From NCBI RefSeq assembly GCF_008831285.2, contig NC_045146.1, positions 7,204,972-7,268,971 on the forward strand: a stretch of DNA of 64,000 bases, read 5' to 3'. Both the position numbers and the translations under genes were made by a program. Under the pieces are notes generated by a model that was not told the DNA's origin, did not search any database, and was given only the letters and a program-made list of their open reading frames with translations. Source of the stretch: Nymphaea colorata. Lineage: Eukaryota > Streptophyta > Magnoliopsida > Nymphaeales > Nymphaeaceae. Shown here in pieces: positions 1-11,452 of this stretch (positions are counted from its first letter, which is position 1; every line of letters starts with the position of its first letter).

Positions 1-326
1 ATTGTGTAGTATAAATGCAATCCCTCCCAAATCGGACGGATTGGGAAGGAAAGGAAAGGAAGAGAGGAACAAAGTGTTGACTGCCCACAATACCCCTTCC
101 TTCACGTTCTTAATTTTTTAAACATTTTGACTGTTAAGGATATTATTGTAAAGTATTAACCTTTCCTTTCCTTTCCTTTCTTTTGTATCCAAACAAGCTT
201 TTTAATCACTTTTTTCCTTTCCATTCCATTCCATTCCTTTCCCTTCCCTTTCTCTTCCCTTCCCTTTCCTTTCCCTCCCTTTCCATCCCTTCCTTTCCCT
301 CCCTTTCCCTCCTACCAAACAGGCCC
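1..326. mobile_element. Right part of a TTA-type (Tourist/Harbinger-like) non-autonomous element, cut by the window edge
   Basis: The stretch runs from a GGAAA-rich left part (about 48-75) to a long TTCCC/TTTCC-rich right part (about 160-312), so the two halves are roughly complementary. It ends with CCAAACAGGCCC followed by TAA at 327-329. Read on the minus strand this is TTA GGGCCTGTTTGG, the same kind of end as the element starting at 62284. The matching left end is not in the window, so the class is an inference from one terminus and the internal inverted composition. Confidence 0.45.
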
Positions 327-2615
327 TAAAGCCAAAACGTCTTAAACCCAAATTATAACACAGGAAGAGATATGGGGGTTCATTTTTCGACGGGGTTCCT
401 CCAAAAAAGAGAGATGGTTACATGCATCGGGGTGCACCATGCACAACCCCCGGTGCACGACATGTGGACCTCATGCCTGCCCAACTTGAGATGGCCATGA
501 CCCACTCTTAAGAGTAGGAGTAGGTGTCATGCACAGCGTCTTTGTATTGTGGGAAGCCTGTGCATATAATCACATTCGGTTCAATCTACATGAACGCCCC
601 ACCCATCTCCGCTTTCATCCACATTCTTAACTACATATTCATGCTCACAAACAACTAGAGAAATAAATGCAATGGATGACGTGCAATAATTACTCACTAA
701 ATTCTACTCAAATCTACAGTTTCCATCACATTTAGATCTATCTCCTTAATCAAGACTTATCATTGGATCTTCAATTATTAATGAAATCTGATCCTGCCTT
801 TACTCAATCCAACTATATAAATTCTGATTCAGTTCGTTTCTAATTAAAATTTGAAAACACACTAATGCGTTATTCTCTGTGAGTAAGTAGAGTATTTCCT
901 TCTATCACCTAGCTGAGAGTCAAACCCTCCATCTTTCTTCCCATCCCCCACGGTACTAGGCTACTTTTGATATCTTAAGGGATGCCTCTACTATGTTTCA
1001 ATTTGCATATCAGCATCTTTTCCTTTATCAAAAGGTTGACATCATGGAAATTTAAAACCAAAACTGGTTGCCTATCAGCCCATGGTCCTATCTCTTGTGC
1101 CAACTCCTTTGGGGATCATCTATACCCTACTTGCTTGGATCTTTAGCTGCTGCATCTTAGTTCCTATGTGTGCATGCTTTATTTATTCTCCTGCTTCCTT
1201 TCTTCATTGCCTTTTTTTTGTTTAGGTCTCTGGACGGTCATTGAGGTAGTTAAAATGGATCCAACTTAGAACAGCTGTGCCCAACTAGGCAAGAAAGTCC
1301 TCTGCACAATCTCACTGCAATGAAGCGATGAGTCGATAAATGCTGAATAATCCAACCGAGCCAGTAATACTCGTGCAAGGATTAATATATTAGGCTGGAT
1401 GCACAAAACCCGCGAACCTAACCCAGCCCAATTTTAAGTTTAGTGGATCGGTTGATCTGAAATTTGAAACTAATTAAATATATACTCGTGTAAATAGATG
1501 GGGCTGTGTACGCTTCATCTATTCAGATATGATCCAGTCCAATATTTCTGGTGGATATGGTCGATCTAAAATTTAAGTTAAACAGAAGTAAGAAAATTTT
1601 AGATTCAAATGATAGTCCCACATACAGGTAAAATAAATGACGGATGCGTGACACTCTAGTCGGTGCTGTCCTGCTTGCCATTCAGGTCTAAAAACATATC
1701 TGAACCCTACCGACAGGAGAAAAGGGAAAGGAGCTTTGACATCTTTGTGTATCCCTTCCCCAGCGGTAAAATGATAAACATTAACCTAAAAAAGGAACAA
1801 ACATATTTATTGGGAAAAAAATGTTTTTCTTTGTGATATATAAAAAAAAAAAAATCAGCATCTTCAGACCAAGAGCGTTCTTCGACATGGCATCAGTTTA
1901 GAGAACCCCAAAGAGAGATTACAAGTTTTTAAAGCCTCTGAGAGCTGTTCGCATAAGAGTTCCTTCACGCAATCTCTCAATTTGGTCTTCTATTCCCTCT
2001 TTATTTTGGTTTGTTGCATGGGAAAATTAACTATATCCTGGCAGTGAGACTTAGTCACACTCTCAACAGTGAGAAGCTAATACTTTCATGTAAAGAACAA
2101 AGTATATGTTTTAAGATCCCTGCCAAGACCCTTGCTCTGTTGCTTTCAATCCCAAGATCTATGCATGTTTGGCCGCTCGGCTCTAGCAGCAGAGGTAGAA
2201 ATTTCTGGCTAAAGTGCACTAGTAATAAATTTAAAATTTTAAACGACATCAATATTTAAACGAACGAATTATAGTTGGGAAGAATTTCCCACACCATGCC
2301 TCCACGTCTACTTAGCTCACATTGATTCATAACAGTCCAAACCCTAGATATTGGAGCAAAACCAATATTTTCCTACCAAACAAGGCTTTCATATGGGAAC
2401 ACAGTAGCTTCAACTGCTAATCTTCCATCAATCAAAAATGTTATCCTTACAAACAGATTGTGCAGTACTGTTGATTGACAGAGACCAAGTGTTATCAATA
2501 ACGCACATATTCTATTAGTAATGCAGGTGGTGCATTAATTATGTAGTTGCTTCTTGTCTCAGACCCCCAAATAGGTGCCAACCTGTAAAATTTACAAACT
2601 AAAATAAGAAAAAAC
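327..2615. other. Anonymous non-coding stretch
   Basis: No convincing coding region, RNA gene or complete repeat was seen. Open frames here are short and have no recognisable motif. There is an A-rich run near 1841-1856 and some GC-richer sequence near 430-480, but neither could be assigned to a family. Confidence 0.6.
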
Positions 2616-3049
2616 TAGGGGAGGGCATCGGGCCGGGTCGGCCCGCAGGGCCTGAAACCTGAGCCCGGGCCCAGCCTGGCTCCGCCCGATGGGGGGAAAG
2701 TGGAAGAAGGAGAGGGGGAGGAGGTGAAGGGGAGGGGGGGGGGGGGGGGGAAGGGGGAAGAAGGAGAGGCAGAGGAGAGGGGAGGGGAGGGGAGGGGAGG
2801 GGAGGGGGGGGAGGAAAGAAGGAAAGGCAGAGGATGGAGGACGGGAGGAGGAGGATGATGGGGGATGAGAGGAGGAGGAGGATGAGGGACGGGAGGAGGA
2901 GGACTGGAGGAGCATGAGGGACAGGCCGGGCTGGGCCACACCATTGGGCCCGGGCCCGGCCCGAAACCCGGTTTTCCCGGCCTGGACCCGGGCCCGACCA
3001 GGCCGGGTACCGGGTACCCAGTGGCGGCCCGGCCCGACGCCCACGGCTA
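2616..3049. mobile_element. hAT-type MITE with a GGA-rich core
   Basis: The 434-bp unit starts TAGGGGAGGGCATCGGGCC and its minus-strand end reads TAGCCGTGGGCGTCGGGCC, giving imperfect terminal inverted repeats of about 26 bp. The 8-bp flanks are GAAAAAAC (2608-2615) and AAAAAAAC (3050-3057), 7 of 8 identical, as expected for a hAT target duplication. The core (about 2690-2920) is a GGA/GGGGA purine tract that opens long but meaningless proline/serine frames on the minus strand. The GC content of the ends is far above that of the surroundings. Confidence 0.75.
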
Positions 3050-3057
3050 AAAAAAAC

Positions 3058-4082
3058 CAAATAATATCAACAAAAAATAGTCAAACAATTACAAAATGCT
3101 GCATAAGATTAAGCGATTTGCCAAATCCCGCTCAACATTTGAAAACTAACAAAGAGCCGCCTAGTTAACAAAAAAACTCTCTCTGACAAGTGCCTCGCTA
3201 GCATTCTTTTAACAAAAAAAGTTAAGGTAGTGTTTGATAGTCTTTGATTTAAAGATTTGGAATTCGGGGTGAACAGAAATTGCGAAGTTAGTGAACACAT
3301 TCTTTTGATATGCTTTCCCCCTTCCATAGCTTATCAAATGGGTTTTATGACACCTTTTCGCTGTCTTCCTCTCATTTATGGAAAGCGTCCACAAGCCATC
3401 CGGTTCCCTAAGTTTGAGAATGCAATTCATCATGCCGTTCTCCTTTGCTAATTTCTTCTTTCCCCCTGCGATCTTGATTTCAGCTGTTAAAGGCAAAGTT
3501 AGGGGCACGGGCTGTGTACGAGTCTTGAGAGCGCAGGCTGGTTATTGCAGTAACTTGGATTTTAGTCTTTTACTAATTCTCCATTCCCGATCGTTGAAGA
3601 TGGCTTTGGTCCATGACTTGCTCCCATGGATTTTAGAGACGCAGATTTTGGGCTTCCGGCCTTCGTTCGTCATAGTGGCATCTGTCCTTTGTGCTTCTCG
3701 TGAGAATGCTTTACCATTCTCCGTTCACCAAGACGCGATTCACTGGATGTGTTCATATGAATAAATGAACGAAAAGAAGCTGCTGCCAGAGGCAACAGGT
3801 TCTCGGTAGCAAAGGCCATCGCGTGAGGCGTGGTTCCTTCAGCTGATTGACACTTATTAGCTGTTTTGTGGTGGTTGGGGGCCGACAGGGTGGAGTTAGA
3901 AATTTTCCATTGGGGGCTGAACTAAAGTTTTAAAATTTTAACAGGGTTCAAAATATAAAGTTTAATTTTTGTTTGTAGGCTAAATAAAAATTTGTTAAAA
4001 TCATATGCAATTTTTTTTGTGAAAATTTGAAGGAAAGGCTATGGCCCTTGATGGACCCCTGGCTCCACCCATGGCCTCCCAT
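3058..4082. other. Stretch with one uncharacterised open frame and no clear feature
   Basis: A 128-codon frame at 3378-3764 on the + strand is the longest here. It has no motif, membrane pattern or family resemblance I can recognise, so it is not called as a gene. A run near 3228-3359 has loosely complementary ends (a GTGTTTGATAG-like start, CTTATCAAAT near the other side) and might be a small decayed element, but no target duplication could be fixed. Confidence 0.35.
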
Positions 4083-4119
4083 TAGGGATGTCAATGGATT
4101 GGATTCAGATCATATATAC

Positions 4120-4430
4120 CTTTTATCATATCAGATTTTTCGGATATTTATATATTCAGATTCAGATTTGGCTTCAAATTCGGATGAAAGAAATTTATAT
4201 CCTATCTGAATCCGACTTTAAAATCTACATCCGAATTGATTTTTAAGTTATATTTGAATCCGATCCGAATGAATTTTAAATTATATCTGAATCAGATCTA
4301 AATCTCACTTTTAAGTTATATCTGAATCCGATCTGAATCTGATCCGAATTAGACTTTCAAGTTATATCCCAATCCATTCGAATCCGATTTGTGACTTTTA
4401 AACCATATGCAAATCTGATCAAAATTTGAT
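4120..4430. repeat. Subterminal GAATCCGAT-type repeat array
   Basis: At least eight variants of TATCTGAATCCGATC-like sequence occur in both orientations within about 300 bp beside the left inverted end. The motif reappears at 9018-9036 beside the right end. Such subterminal arrays are where hAT transposases bind in studied elements; binding here is inferred, not shown. Confidence 0.6.
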
Positions 4431-4532
4431 TTATGTATGAAAAATATACAGTAAACACCAAATGAACTATAAAACTTAATCCTAACATCACACTACCCCA
4501 AACTTGACTGGTGATAATTGTCAGGCTTATTT

Positions 4533-4533
<1 letters not shown>

Positions 4534-4564
<31 letters not shown>
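4534..4564. repeat. (GA)n microsatellite, followed by a (TA)n-rich tract
   Basis: About fifteen GA units, followed within 40 bp by a TATATA/CACACA tract to 4614. It creates the serine/leucine-alternating minus-strand frame at this place, which is not a gene. Confidence 0.9.
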
Positions 4565-5841
4565 CATATGTGTGCATATATATGTATATATATATATATA
4601 CACACAGTCACACACTAGTTTATTGATAGTAAAGAACGTTTGTTTATTGATATACAACAAACAACAAAAAAGAAAAGAATAGTTGCAGAATTCATTTTTA
4701 AATTGTAAGCAAGAACATTGGTTTATTGATATCAAGATTCCCAAAGAAACTCTTAACGCCAAACAAAATTACAATATGCAGTAATATAAGAGTACTAACT
4801 TGCACAAAGGTTGAAATGGAAAGGAAAGGCTTCTCGCCCACTTTATGGTGCCTAGATTGCAAAAGGATAAAACACAGTGGTCTACATCTTAAGAAATTAG
4901 TCAACCATTCTGCCATTTGCTTCAATTAACTCAGAGAAATAAAAAGGTCAAACTAGTAAATGCATGAAAATGTCATTCTTCATTTCTTCAACCATACCCA
5001 GTACTAGAAGTATTTGTCATACAAAAAAGTACTACAGGAAGCAGATTGTGGGAAGAAAAGAAGTTACATGAATTGCATAAAACAGGTTTTTTTAGTAGAT
5101 GGCTAGTATTTGAGACAATAGAAATACATTCTTTTCGATTACTTGCTAATAAGAATGAATTTCAGATGTAAATTGCCAACAAAAAAAGCAATCAAAATGA
5201 ACCAAAATCCAGGTAGCAACTTTAAGTAACCAGGTCCCTTGCTTTCAAAAGTTTGAACAGCCAAATTTGATTCTCTTGCATGCTAATGTATACATTTTAA
5301 TGACATAAAAAAAAACATCAAAATGACCAGCAAGTTTCTGCATTGGTTCGCCTAGTGCCCCAAGATTCATGTCTCAAAGTTCAAAGAGTTCCTTGTACAA
5401 CTTCCAGCTCCAACATCACAAATCATCAAATCTGGGAACCGTCTTTCTGCTCACAATAGTTGAAAGTCCAGCTTACCATTTTTCAGCAAGTATAAAATTT
5501 ATAGGATGCTATATAAACAGTTGCTATGTGCTTCCAGCTTGACTCCCCCTCAACCTTCTCAATTCTTCAGTCCAATCTGACTGACTACAAGCAGCAATGC
5601 AGCAAGCAAGAACTGACTACAAGTCCTCTAAGACAGTCCCAGAAGCAATCCAGATTCCATTAAGGTTAGATCCTAAATCCTTTGTCTGATAGAGATTAGA
5701 TTTTGGTGTAGAACTCCTCCATATAAGCAAACTGCTACCACATCAGATCAGCTAAAATATGAAGGCTAAATGTTGAAAGTGCCACTCAATAAAATACGCT
5801 ACTGGCCAGTTCACTTCTATGCCATGATAAAGATTAGATTT

Positions 5842-6231
5842 TTGCCACTTTGAAATGATTGGTGGCATCAAAATGTCAAGATACTTCGGCTGAATAATCA
5901 GTATTACCATTATCAGGATAAAAGTGCCACTCAATAAAATATGCTACTTTCATCAAGAGAATTACTGCTGTAGACTAAAATCACTTAAGAAAAATGAACC
6001 TGGTTCAACTCTCCTCCAACTGCATCAGCCAAGGTACCAATAGCATCATATACAATTTGAAGGTTTCTCCTCTACAAATACCAAAATGAAAATCATAGGT
6101 TAAGAAAGTGAAAGGGGACAGCAGATTGGTAGCTTTAGAACTTCACATTTTACAAATGAAAACATACACCTTACTGAAATGAAAAAACAACATGATATTT
6201 CCAAACAAGGAGCCAACTCTTTTGCAGCATC
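5842..6231 (-). pseudogene. Transportin-1 (karyopherin beta-2) gene fragment, three partial exons
   Basis: Transportin-1 is a HEAT-repeat nuclear import receptor. On the minus strand, 6071-6000 encodes RRNLQIVYDAIGTLADAVGG then ELNQ, preceded by a TTTGTAG acceptor and followed by a GTTCAT donor. The next block, 5889-5842, follows a TTATTCAG acceptor in the same phase and encodes PKYLDILMPPIISKWQ. These two blocks are contiguous in plant and animal transportin-1. Upstream, 6231-6196 after a GACAG acceptor encodes DAAKELAPCLEI, also from this neighbourhood of the protein, and then diverges. The exon after KWQ was not found, nor any other part of the roughly 890-residue protein. Intron borders are kept, so the piece was copied from DNA and is not a processed transcript. 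It lies inside the 4083-9051 hAT-like unit, which suggests gene-fragment capture. It cannot make a functional receptor. Confidence 0.8.
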
Positions 6232-6602
6232 CTGTCAATAAAACAGAACAGAAAAGGGAATGGAAAAGACATTAGTCAACCACCATCGCCACCCAAAATG
6301 CCAAGCCTGGACTAAAAAGGGAATGGAAAAGAAGAAAACCTCAAACACTGCATCAAAGAGACAACATTGAAGTACAGAACAACGAACCATAAATTGAATA
6401 AAATATAGAATAGAACAAAGGATCACAAGTCTTTCTCCAAGTCTTTAAATATTAATCGCTATTCTGGAGCACAAATCTAGATAAATCTATGTTGGTTTTA
6501 AAGAAAATACGTGTGTAGCTATAAAGAAAAGTGACCAACCAGAGTGATGCTTCCCAGCCCTCATTCTTAACTAGTCATAACTAAGTATCTAATATCATAA
6601 AC

Positions 6603-6629
6603 GACAAGAAGAAGAAGAAGAAGAAGAAG
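6603..6629. repeat. (AAG)n microsatellite
   Basis: About eight AAG/AGA units in a row, with no associated gene. Confidence 0.7.
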
Positions 6630-7327
6630 ACAGGAGAATTGAGAAATTAAGAGTGAGACAGAGTGGTGCTGGATTTCTCTTCTCAGTTTTTTCAAGTCAT
6701 GGGCTTCTGGAACAAAGCAGACAAACACCACTCGTTGCACTTCCTGTCCACTTTCCTCAAGGATTCATGAACAACTTGGAACAACTTGCAACAACTTGCA
6801 ACAGGTAAATCAGTGAAACGTTCTCACACATAAGAACAAAATACAAAACAATGTGCACATTTGATGAAAAAGGAGAGAAAGGTGGATGTCGACAAACCTT
6901 AGCACTCACACCATCTGTGAATCCCTAGAGGAGCTTGGAAGTTTTTGGCTGCCGTTGAGGTTTCAGCACTTCTCTTTTTTGTTGTTGGGTGGTGTAGGGA
7001 AGAAGAAAGGAGAGAGAGAGATAGGTAGACAACCAATAATCTTCAATAGCTTGCATGAAACAGCCACTAGAAAGAATTTTTTTTTTAATGGGCGGGAACC
7101 GAGAAGCTTCTATTTCCATTTTAAATCAGGTCTTAATATATATAAGTCCTTAGTCAGCAGCCTTATGAGAATGTCGACAATTGTTAGCCCATGATCTTCA
7201 TCACCGGTTATATTCATTTCTTCATTAATGCTTAGTTGAGGGACACACTAATCGTCAGTGTCATCTTTGCTGCAAAATTGATTTTCTTTTGCTTTATGAC
7301 TGTTGAGAAAGCCCAATTTTGCTGCAG

Positions 7328-7468
7328 AAATTTGAGAATGTGGATCGTCTGATTGCTTTGGTGAAGAAGCACAATCTCTTTGGTCGACTACAGGCATTCT
7401 TTGAGGCCAATATCTTCTTCATCAAGCACCCCCTCTATTACCATGTGAAAAATGATAGATTATTTTGA
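7328..7468 (+). pseudogene. Exon-like fragment of an unidentified protein
   Basis: A 46-codon frame follows a TTTTGCTGCAG acceptor-like sequence and reads KFENVDRLIALVKKHNLFGR, then LQAFFEANIFFIKHPLYYHV, ending KNDRLF and a TGA. Its composition (mixed charged and hydrophobic residues, FIKHPL motif) is unlike the random frames around it, so it is probably the last exon or a piece of one from a host gene. I could not assign a family. It is on the strand opposite the transportin fragment and within the same 4083-9051 unit, so a second captured gene is possible. There is no ATG at its start and no neighbouring exon was recognised. Confidence 0.4.
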
Positions 7469-7901
7469 ACTCTGTTTCCATTCATGAACAAAGTGGGGAG
7501 AAACCCGAGTAAGAATTTGACAAGAGAACACTTATGTGAATGTCATTCAAACATTGTTGGTTCGGTTGAAGTGGTTCACACGTTTCCATACAATTTAACT
7601 TTCCACAATATGTACGTATTATGTGTATTCAGGCTAAAAAAATCAACACTATAACGTGCTTATTACTGGTGGGCAGAAATTGTGCCTAATACTTGACCTA
7701 TCTTTTGTTTGTGTTGAGTTGGTACCAATGATTTCCATGTTTTGGCAAATCAAATTGCAGAGACTTTGTAAAGTTATTCAGTTTGTAAATCCCTGGGGAG
7801 ATCCGCTCGTGCCTGCCCATCCCTCAATGGAATGGCTCTTTTTGTTATGCTGCCCCCCGGCCTGAGTCCTCACTTTTGCTTTTCTCTGCCTGCAAACCTA
7901 T

Positions 7902-7920
7902 ATATATATATATATATATT
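7902..7920. repeat. (TA)n microsatellite
   Basis: Short TA run without any attached feature. Confidence 0.7.
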
Positions 7921-9051
7921 AAACTTAATTTGCCAGTAGACTAGACTACATTTGAAACTTATATAGCATAAATGTAGAACAAGTTGACCATACTGGTTAA
8001 AGGCAAGGTAGGAGTCAAGGTGTTATACTCATTATAAATGACATTTAAGTTTTACCTCACCAGTTGGGACACTGAGTTGATTTTGTCAACGTTGATAATT
8101 GAGGAAAAGGAATGATAGAAGCATGTGAATTAACAATAAACAACTAAAATACTTTATTTTATTTTTTTTCTTTATTTTTATGGGCCAAATCAATGGTTAA
8201 GATCAATCTTGATGGGTCAAACACCTAAGAGTTTGCACCTACCCATTCACTGATTCAATAGTCGTCCAGTAAATTCACGTAAATATTTTTTTAGCGAATT
8301 TGACTATAAATTGCTTTATATTGATAAATTCTTTTTTTTTTACTAGTATATTTGACCTTCATACTTTTTTCATAATAACATATTTTAAGGTTAGATTCCA
8401 TTATTTCATGATGATCTATTGTGAATTATTAAATCAGGTGACCCATATTATTTCTCATTTAGAAAAGACATTATTTAATGATCTTTTCTTATTTCATTGA
8501 GTTAATCAAAATAATTTGTGTTACATCCGTAAAAAGAGTGTTCATTGATATATCTGATAATTTATTAGTCCTCTTACCTTTATTACAATAAGTGTTTTCT
8601 TACATAAAATTATATATTTAATCCAATGACCATTTTGTTGAATTTCTTGATTAAAGTTTTCTTTATTATTTTCAATTAAATAAATATATTATTTAAGATA
8701 TCCTACTTAGTTGATGCCTTAACTATAATAGTTTGCTTGATTACACAAAAATGTTTAATTAAACATAGTATTATTTAATTAATAAATTAGTTTTACAAGA
8801 TATAGTTTTAAATATTTTAAGTGAAATGGTATATATGATTTCTATAGGGATATTATTATAGGCAACTCCATGGAAGTCATTAGCTCTGAGTGAAATTATA
8901 CGTATATATAATATTTATATTCTTCTTGTGTGATGATGTTAAGTTAGTGCCTTTGGCTAGAGCTTTTGCCCAAACATTGGTTACCATAGTTGATTTTTTA
9001 AAAGCAATTTTGATGGATATCCGATCTGAATCTGATCCGTTGACATCCCTA

Positions 9052-9810
9052 GCTCCTATGCTATAGGTATTTGATGTCTATGCTGAGCAGCGACTTGGGA
9101 AAAACACCATGCAAGGGTACATATGTCAAAACGTTTTGTTCCTTTTGAGAATTTTGGTAAAGAGTCAAGCATTCAGTGGATTTTTGTGATTTTTCCATAT
9201 GTTAAGCTGCATGTTGTAATTCTTTCAATTAATCAAATGCCACCTTCAAGGGATTCATCTTTCTTATATCCATTTCTCCCTTAATAGAAAAAAATATTTT
9301 CATTGTTAAAACTTGATTAGTGATTAAATAATATCAAGTATTTCTCAAACTGGAACAAAAACAAAACTGTCTTTTTGTTTTCTTTTCCTCCTTGAAAGAC
9401 ATTATCTCTTCCTTTGTTTCTTTCTCTGCAACTTTCCATTCAGGCATCCTATGTCAGTTGTTACTTCTTTTTCATGTTCAAGACCAAATGTCCATGACAA
9501 TGACATGGAAATCTATGACAACAAAAAATGAATAATAGTAGAACATAGATAAAAGTGCAAGTTGATGAAGCAAGACTCACTGCTTATGTAAGAAGCTAAA
9601 ACAAATCGTGCAATTCCCAAGCTCCAGAAACAAGACCACTTGAAAGAAAAAGCATGCACATGAAAGACAGATAAATAAATAAATAAATAAAAATATGTAT
9701 ATATGTATATATAGAGATAGAGAGAGAGAGCAATGTATATACTGTACACTTATGATCGTTTACATCAAAAAATTATTATGTGTGTGAAAGCGAGTGTGAG
9801 AGAGAGAGAA

Positions 9811-9851
<41 letters not shown>

Positions 9852-10360
9852 AATGTGTATACTGCATAGATACACTGTTATGATCGTTTACATCAAAAAT
9901 TGTTATTCTTGTCATCATTTACTTCAACATACAAAAAGTACTAAAAATGCAAAAACGATGATTTATATGTGCAAAATGCTTTTTACATAAGATCATAAGT
10001 TGCTTTGTTGACCTTGTACCTCCATGGTGTTCTCTACATAGCTTAGTCTTTGCTCGAGGGCATCATTTTAAAGCCTAAGTAGCATCTTGCTTGGTTTGGA
10101 TCCATCAAGATCTCCAATGCATGTATCAAGCCTATATGTATGAGCAAGATCATCAGTCATTTGCGAGCTGCTAAGAAAGTATGTCGATAATACTATAACT
10201 TGCCTCATGTGTGTTCTGCATTTGTTGTAGTGTTTGGTCTATAAGCCTAGCCTGTACTTACAAGTACAAGAAAGCATTTGAAATAGTATGCATTCACATT
10301 GAAAAAATGAATGCAGAGCTACTATACTTGCAATTATAGGGCTAGTGCCTTTTGTCCTAC
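9052..10360. other. Anonymous stretch with microsatellites and a short direct duplication
   Basis: No gene was seen. A (GA)n tract at about 9796-9849 is flanked by two versions of a 45-50 bp segment containing TGATCGTTTACATCAAAAA (9732-9779 and 9851-9905), so the microsatellite sits between direct repeats. A (AATA)n/(TA)n patch lies at 9672-9712. Confidence 0.6.
9796..9849. repeat. (GA)n microsatellite between direct repeats
   Basis: About 27 GA units with two interruptions. The same TGATCGTTTACATC-containing segment lies on each side. The arginine/glutamate repeat frame that spans it is an artefact of the GA tract. Confidence 0.9.
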
Positions 10361-10672
10361 TTACAAATTATAGACTATTGACTTTGGCCACACTTGGAAA
10401 TCAGGTGCTTGTGTGAATTTTAATCCAAATATCTTATTGAAGCACATCAACATTTTCATTGTCACTAGTGCACTGCAATATAAGTAGTATGTTAACATAA
10501 TATCATCACTTACATACAAAATACATATAAACTTAAAAAATGAAATGGCTTTTTTGTATGATATAAACTTATCACACGAGAACATGCCATGCTCTTTGTC
10601 CCTAAATTGTGAACTATTGTCGGTTGTGCACAATTGGCGACATTTGTAGCACTCTGTAAGTAAAAATGACAA
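10361..10672 (-). pseudogene. RPA1-like / Helitron-type replication protein A C-terminal fragment
   Basis: The 103-codon frame contains ECYKCRQLC, a CX2C half of a zinc ribbon, followed by SQFRDKEHGMFSCDKF and then VSDDIMLTYYLYCSAL and IFGLKF. The order (Cys knuckle, SQF..C..C.KF, DD..T..Y.L, IFGLK) follows the C-terminal DNA-binding domain of plant RPA 70-kDa subunits, which Helitron elements also carry in many copies. The match is partial, the second Cys pair is disturbed, and no other RPA or Helitron domain was seen nearby. I treat it as a decayed fragment. It could still be a coincidental frame. Confidence 0.3.
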
Positions 10673-10679
10673 ATTATAA

Positions 10680-11452
10680 AATGTTAACTAAAAAGTGTAA
10701 TCTAATTTGCTACTTTTATTGCATATAATACTCACCTTAGACTTATCGATATCAGAATATTCCATCAGATATCTCTATAAATTTTGAGAAATGTATTTGG
10801 GAAAGGCTCAAAGGCATGCTTTTTGGGTATCGTAAATTCTATTAATATTTTGAAGTGTGATCCTCTAGTGAGGCCACTTCTTTCTGAAGATTTTTTTTTT
10901 TATAAATATTTCAATTGTGTTCCTTCAATCGACCCACCCTTTTTGAAGATTCTATGATAAGGCATTCAAATACCTTTGAAGAATCTTTTGTTTGCAAGTT
11001 CAAATTTGTTTCGCATCATGAAAATGATAGGTTAGCATTTATTTAAATATCAAGGCAAGATATCTTTATAAAAATGATCTGCATGAAATGTATACATTTA
11101 CTTGCATATGCATCATCCTTATAACTACCAAGCAATGCATTCCATGCATGGTAAATAAATAGTGCCTTATCTAAATCTTGAGTTAAAACAGCCAAATAAC
11201 ATGTCGTATCCTTCACATATGGTCTACAAGGCTGCCCTAACTTATTAATAAAAAAAAATTAACTTATTGCCAGAAAATTGAGGCACTCTAAAAATGCAAC
11301 TCAATTTAAATAAGGGAAAATGAGAGATAAACTAGGAAAAATATTGATTTGGCAAGCATTGGTTAGAGTTTTGTGAAATTGAATGAAGGGGATCCAAATC
11401 AATAGGCTGAAATGTAACAAAAGAGAAATCAAAATATTTAGATCAAGTTTGT
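10680..11452. other. Non-coding stretch with no recognised feature
   Basis: AT-rich sequence with no open frame above 60 codons and no family resemblance. Confidence 0.6.

Larger units (their letters stand above)
4083..9051. mobile_element. Candidate hAT-like DNA element carrying host gene fragments
   Basis: The left end reads TAGGGATGTCAATGGATTGG and the right end, on the minus strand, TAGGGATGTCAACGGATCAG, so the terminal inverted repeats match at 17 of the first 20 bases. The flanks CCTCCCAT (4075-4082) and GCTCCTAT (9052-9059) agree at 6 of 8 positions, consistent with an aged 8-bp hAT duplication. The first 350 bp are filled with short repeats built on GAATCCGATC, a usual subterminal pattern, and the last 30 bp carry the same motif. 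No transposase is visible inside, so the unit would be non-autonomous. It contains transportin-1 exons on the minus strand and an exon-like frame on the + strand. An alternative is two unrelated ends of one repeat family that happen to face each other. Confidence 0.55.

Noticed and set aside
2592-3060. Long Pro/Ser-rich minus-strand frames of 109-153 codons
   Set aside because: They follow the GGA/GGGGA purine tract and the GC-rich ends of the hAT MITE. Composition alone keeps them open.
9733-9990. Frame with an Arg-Glu repeat
   Set aside because: Produced by the (GA)n microsatellite; no other protein-like content.
10221-10232. TTTGTTGTAGTG, a possible right end of a CACTA element
   Set aside because: No partner CACTA end to its left in the window, no 3-bp duplication, and the match is short enough for chance.
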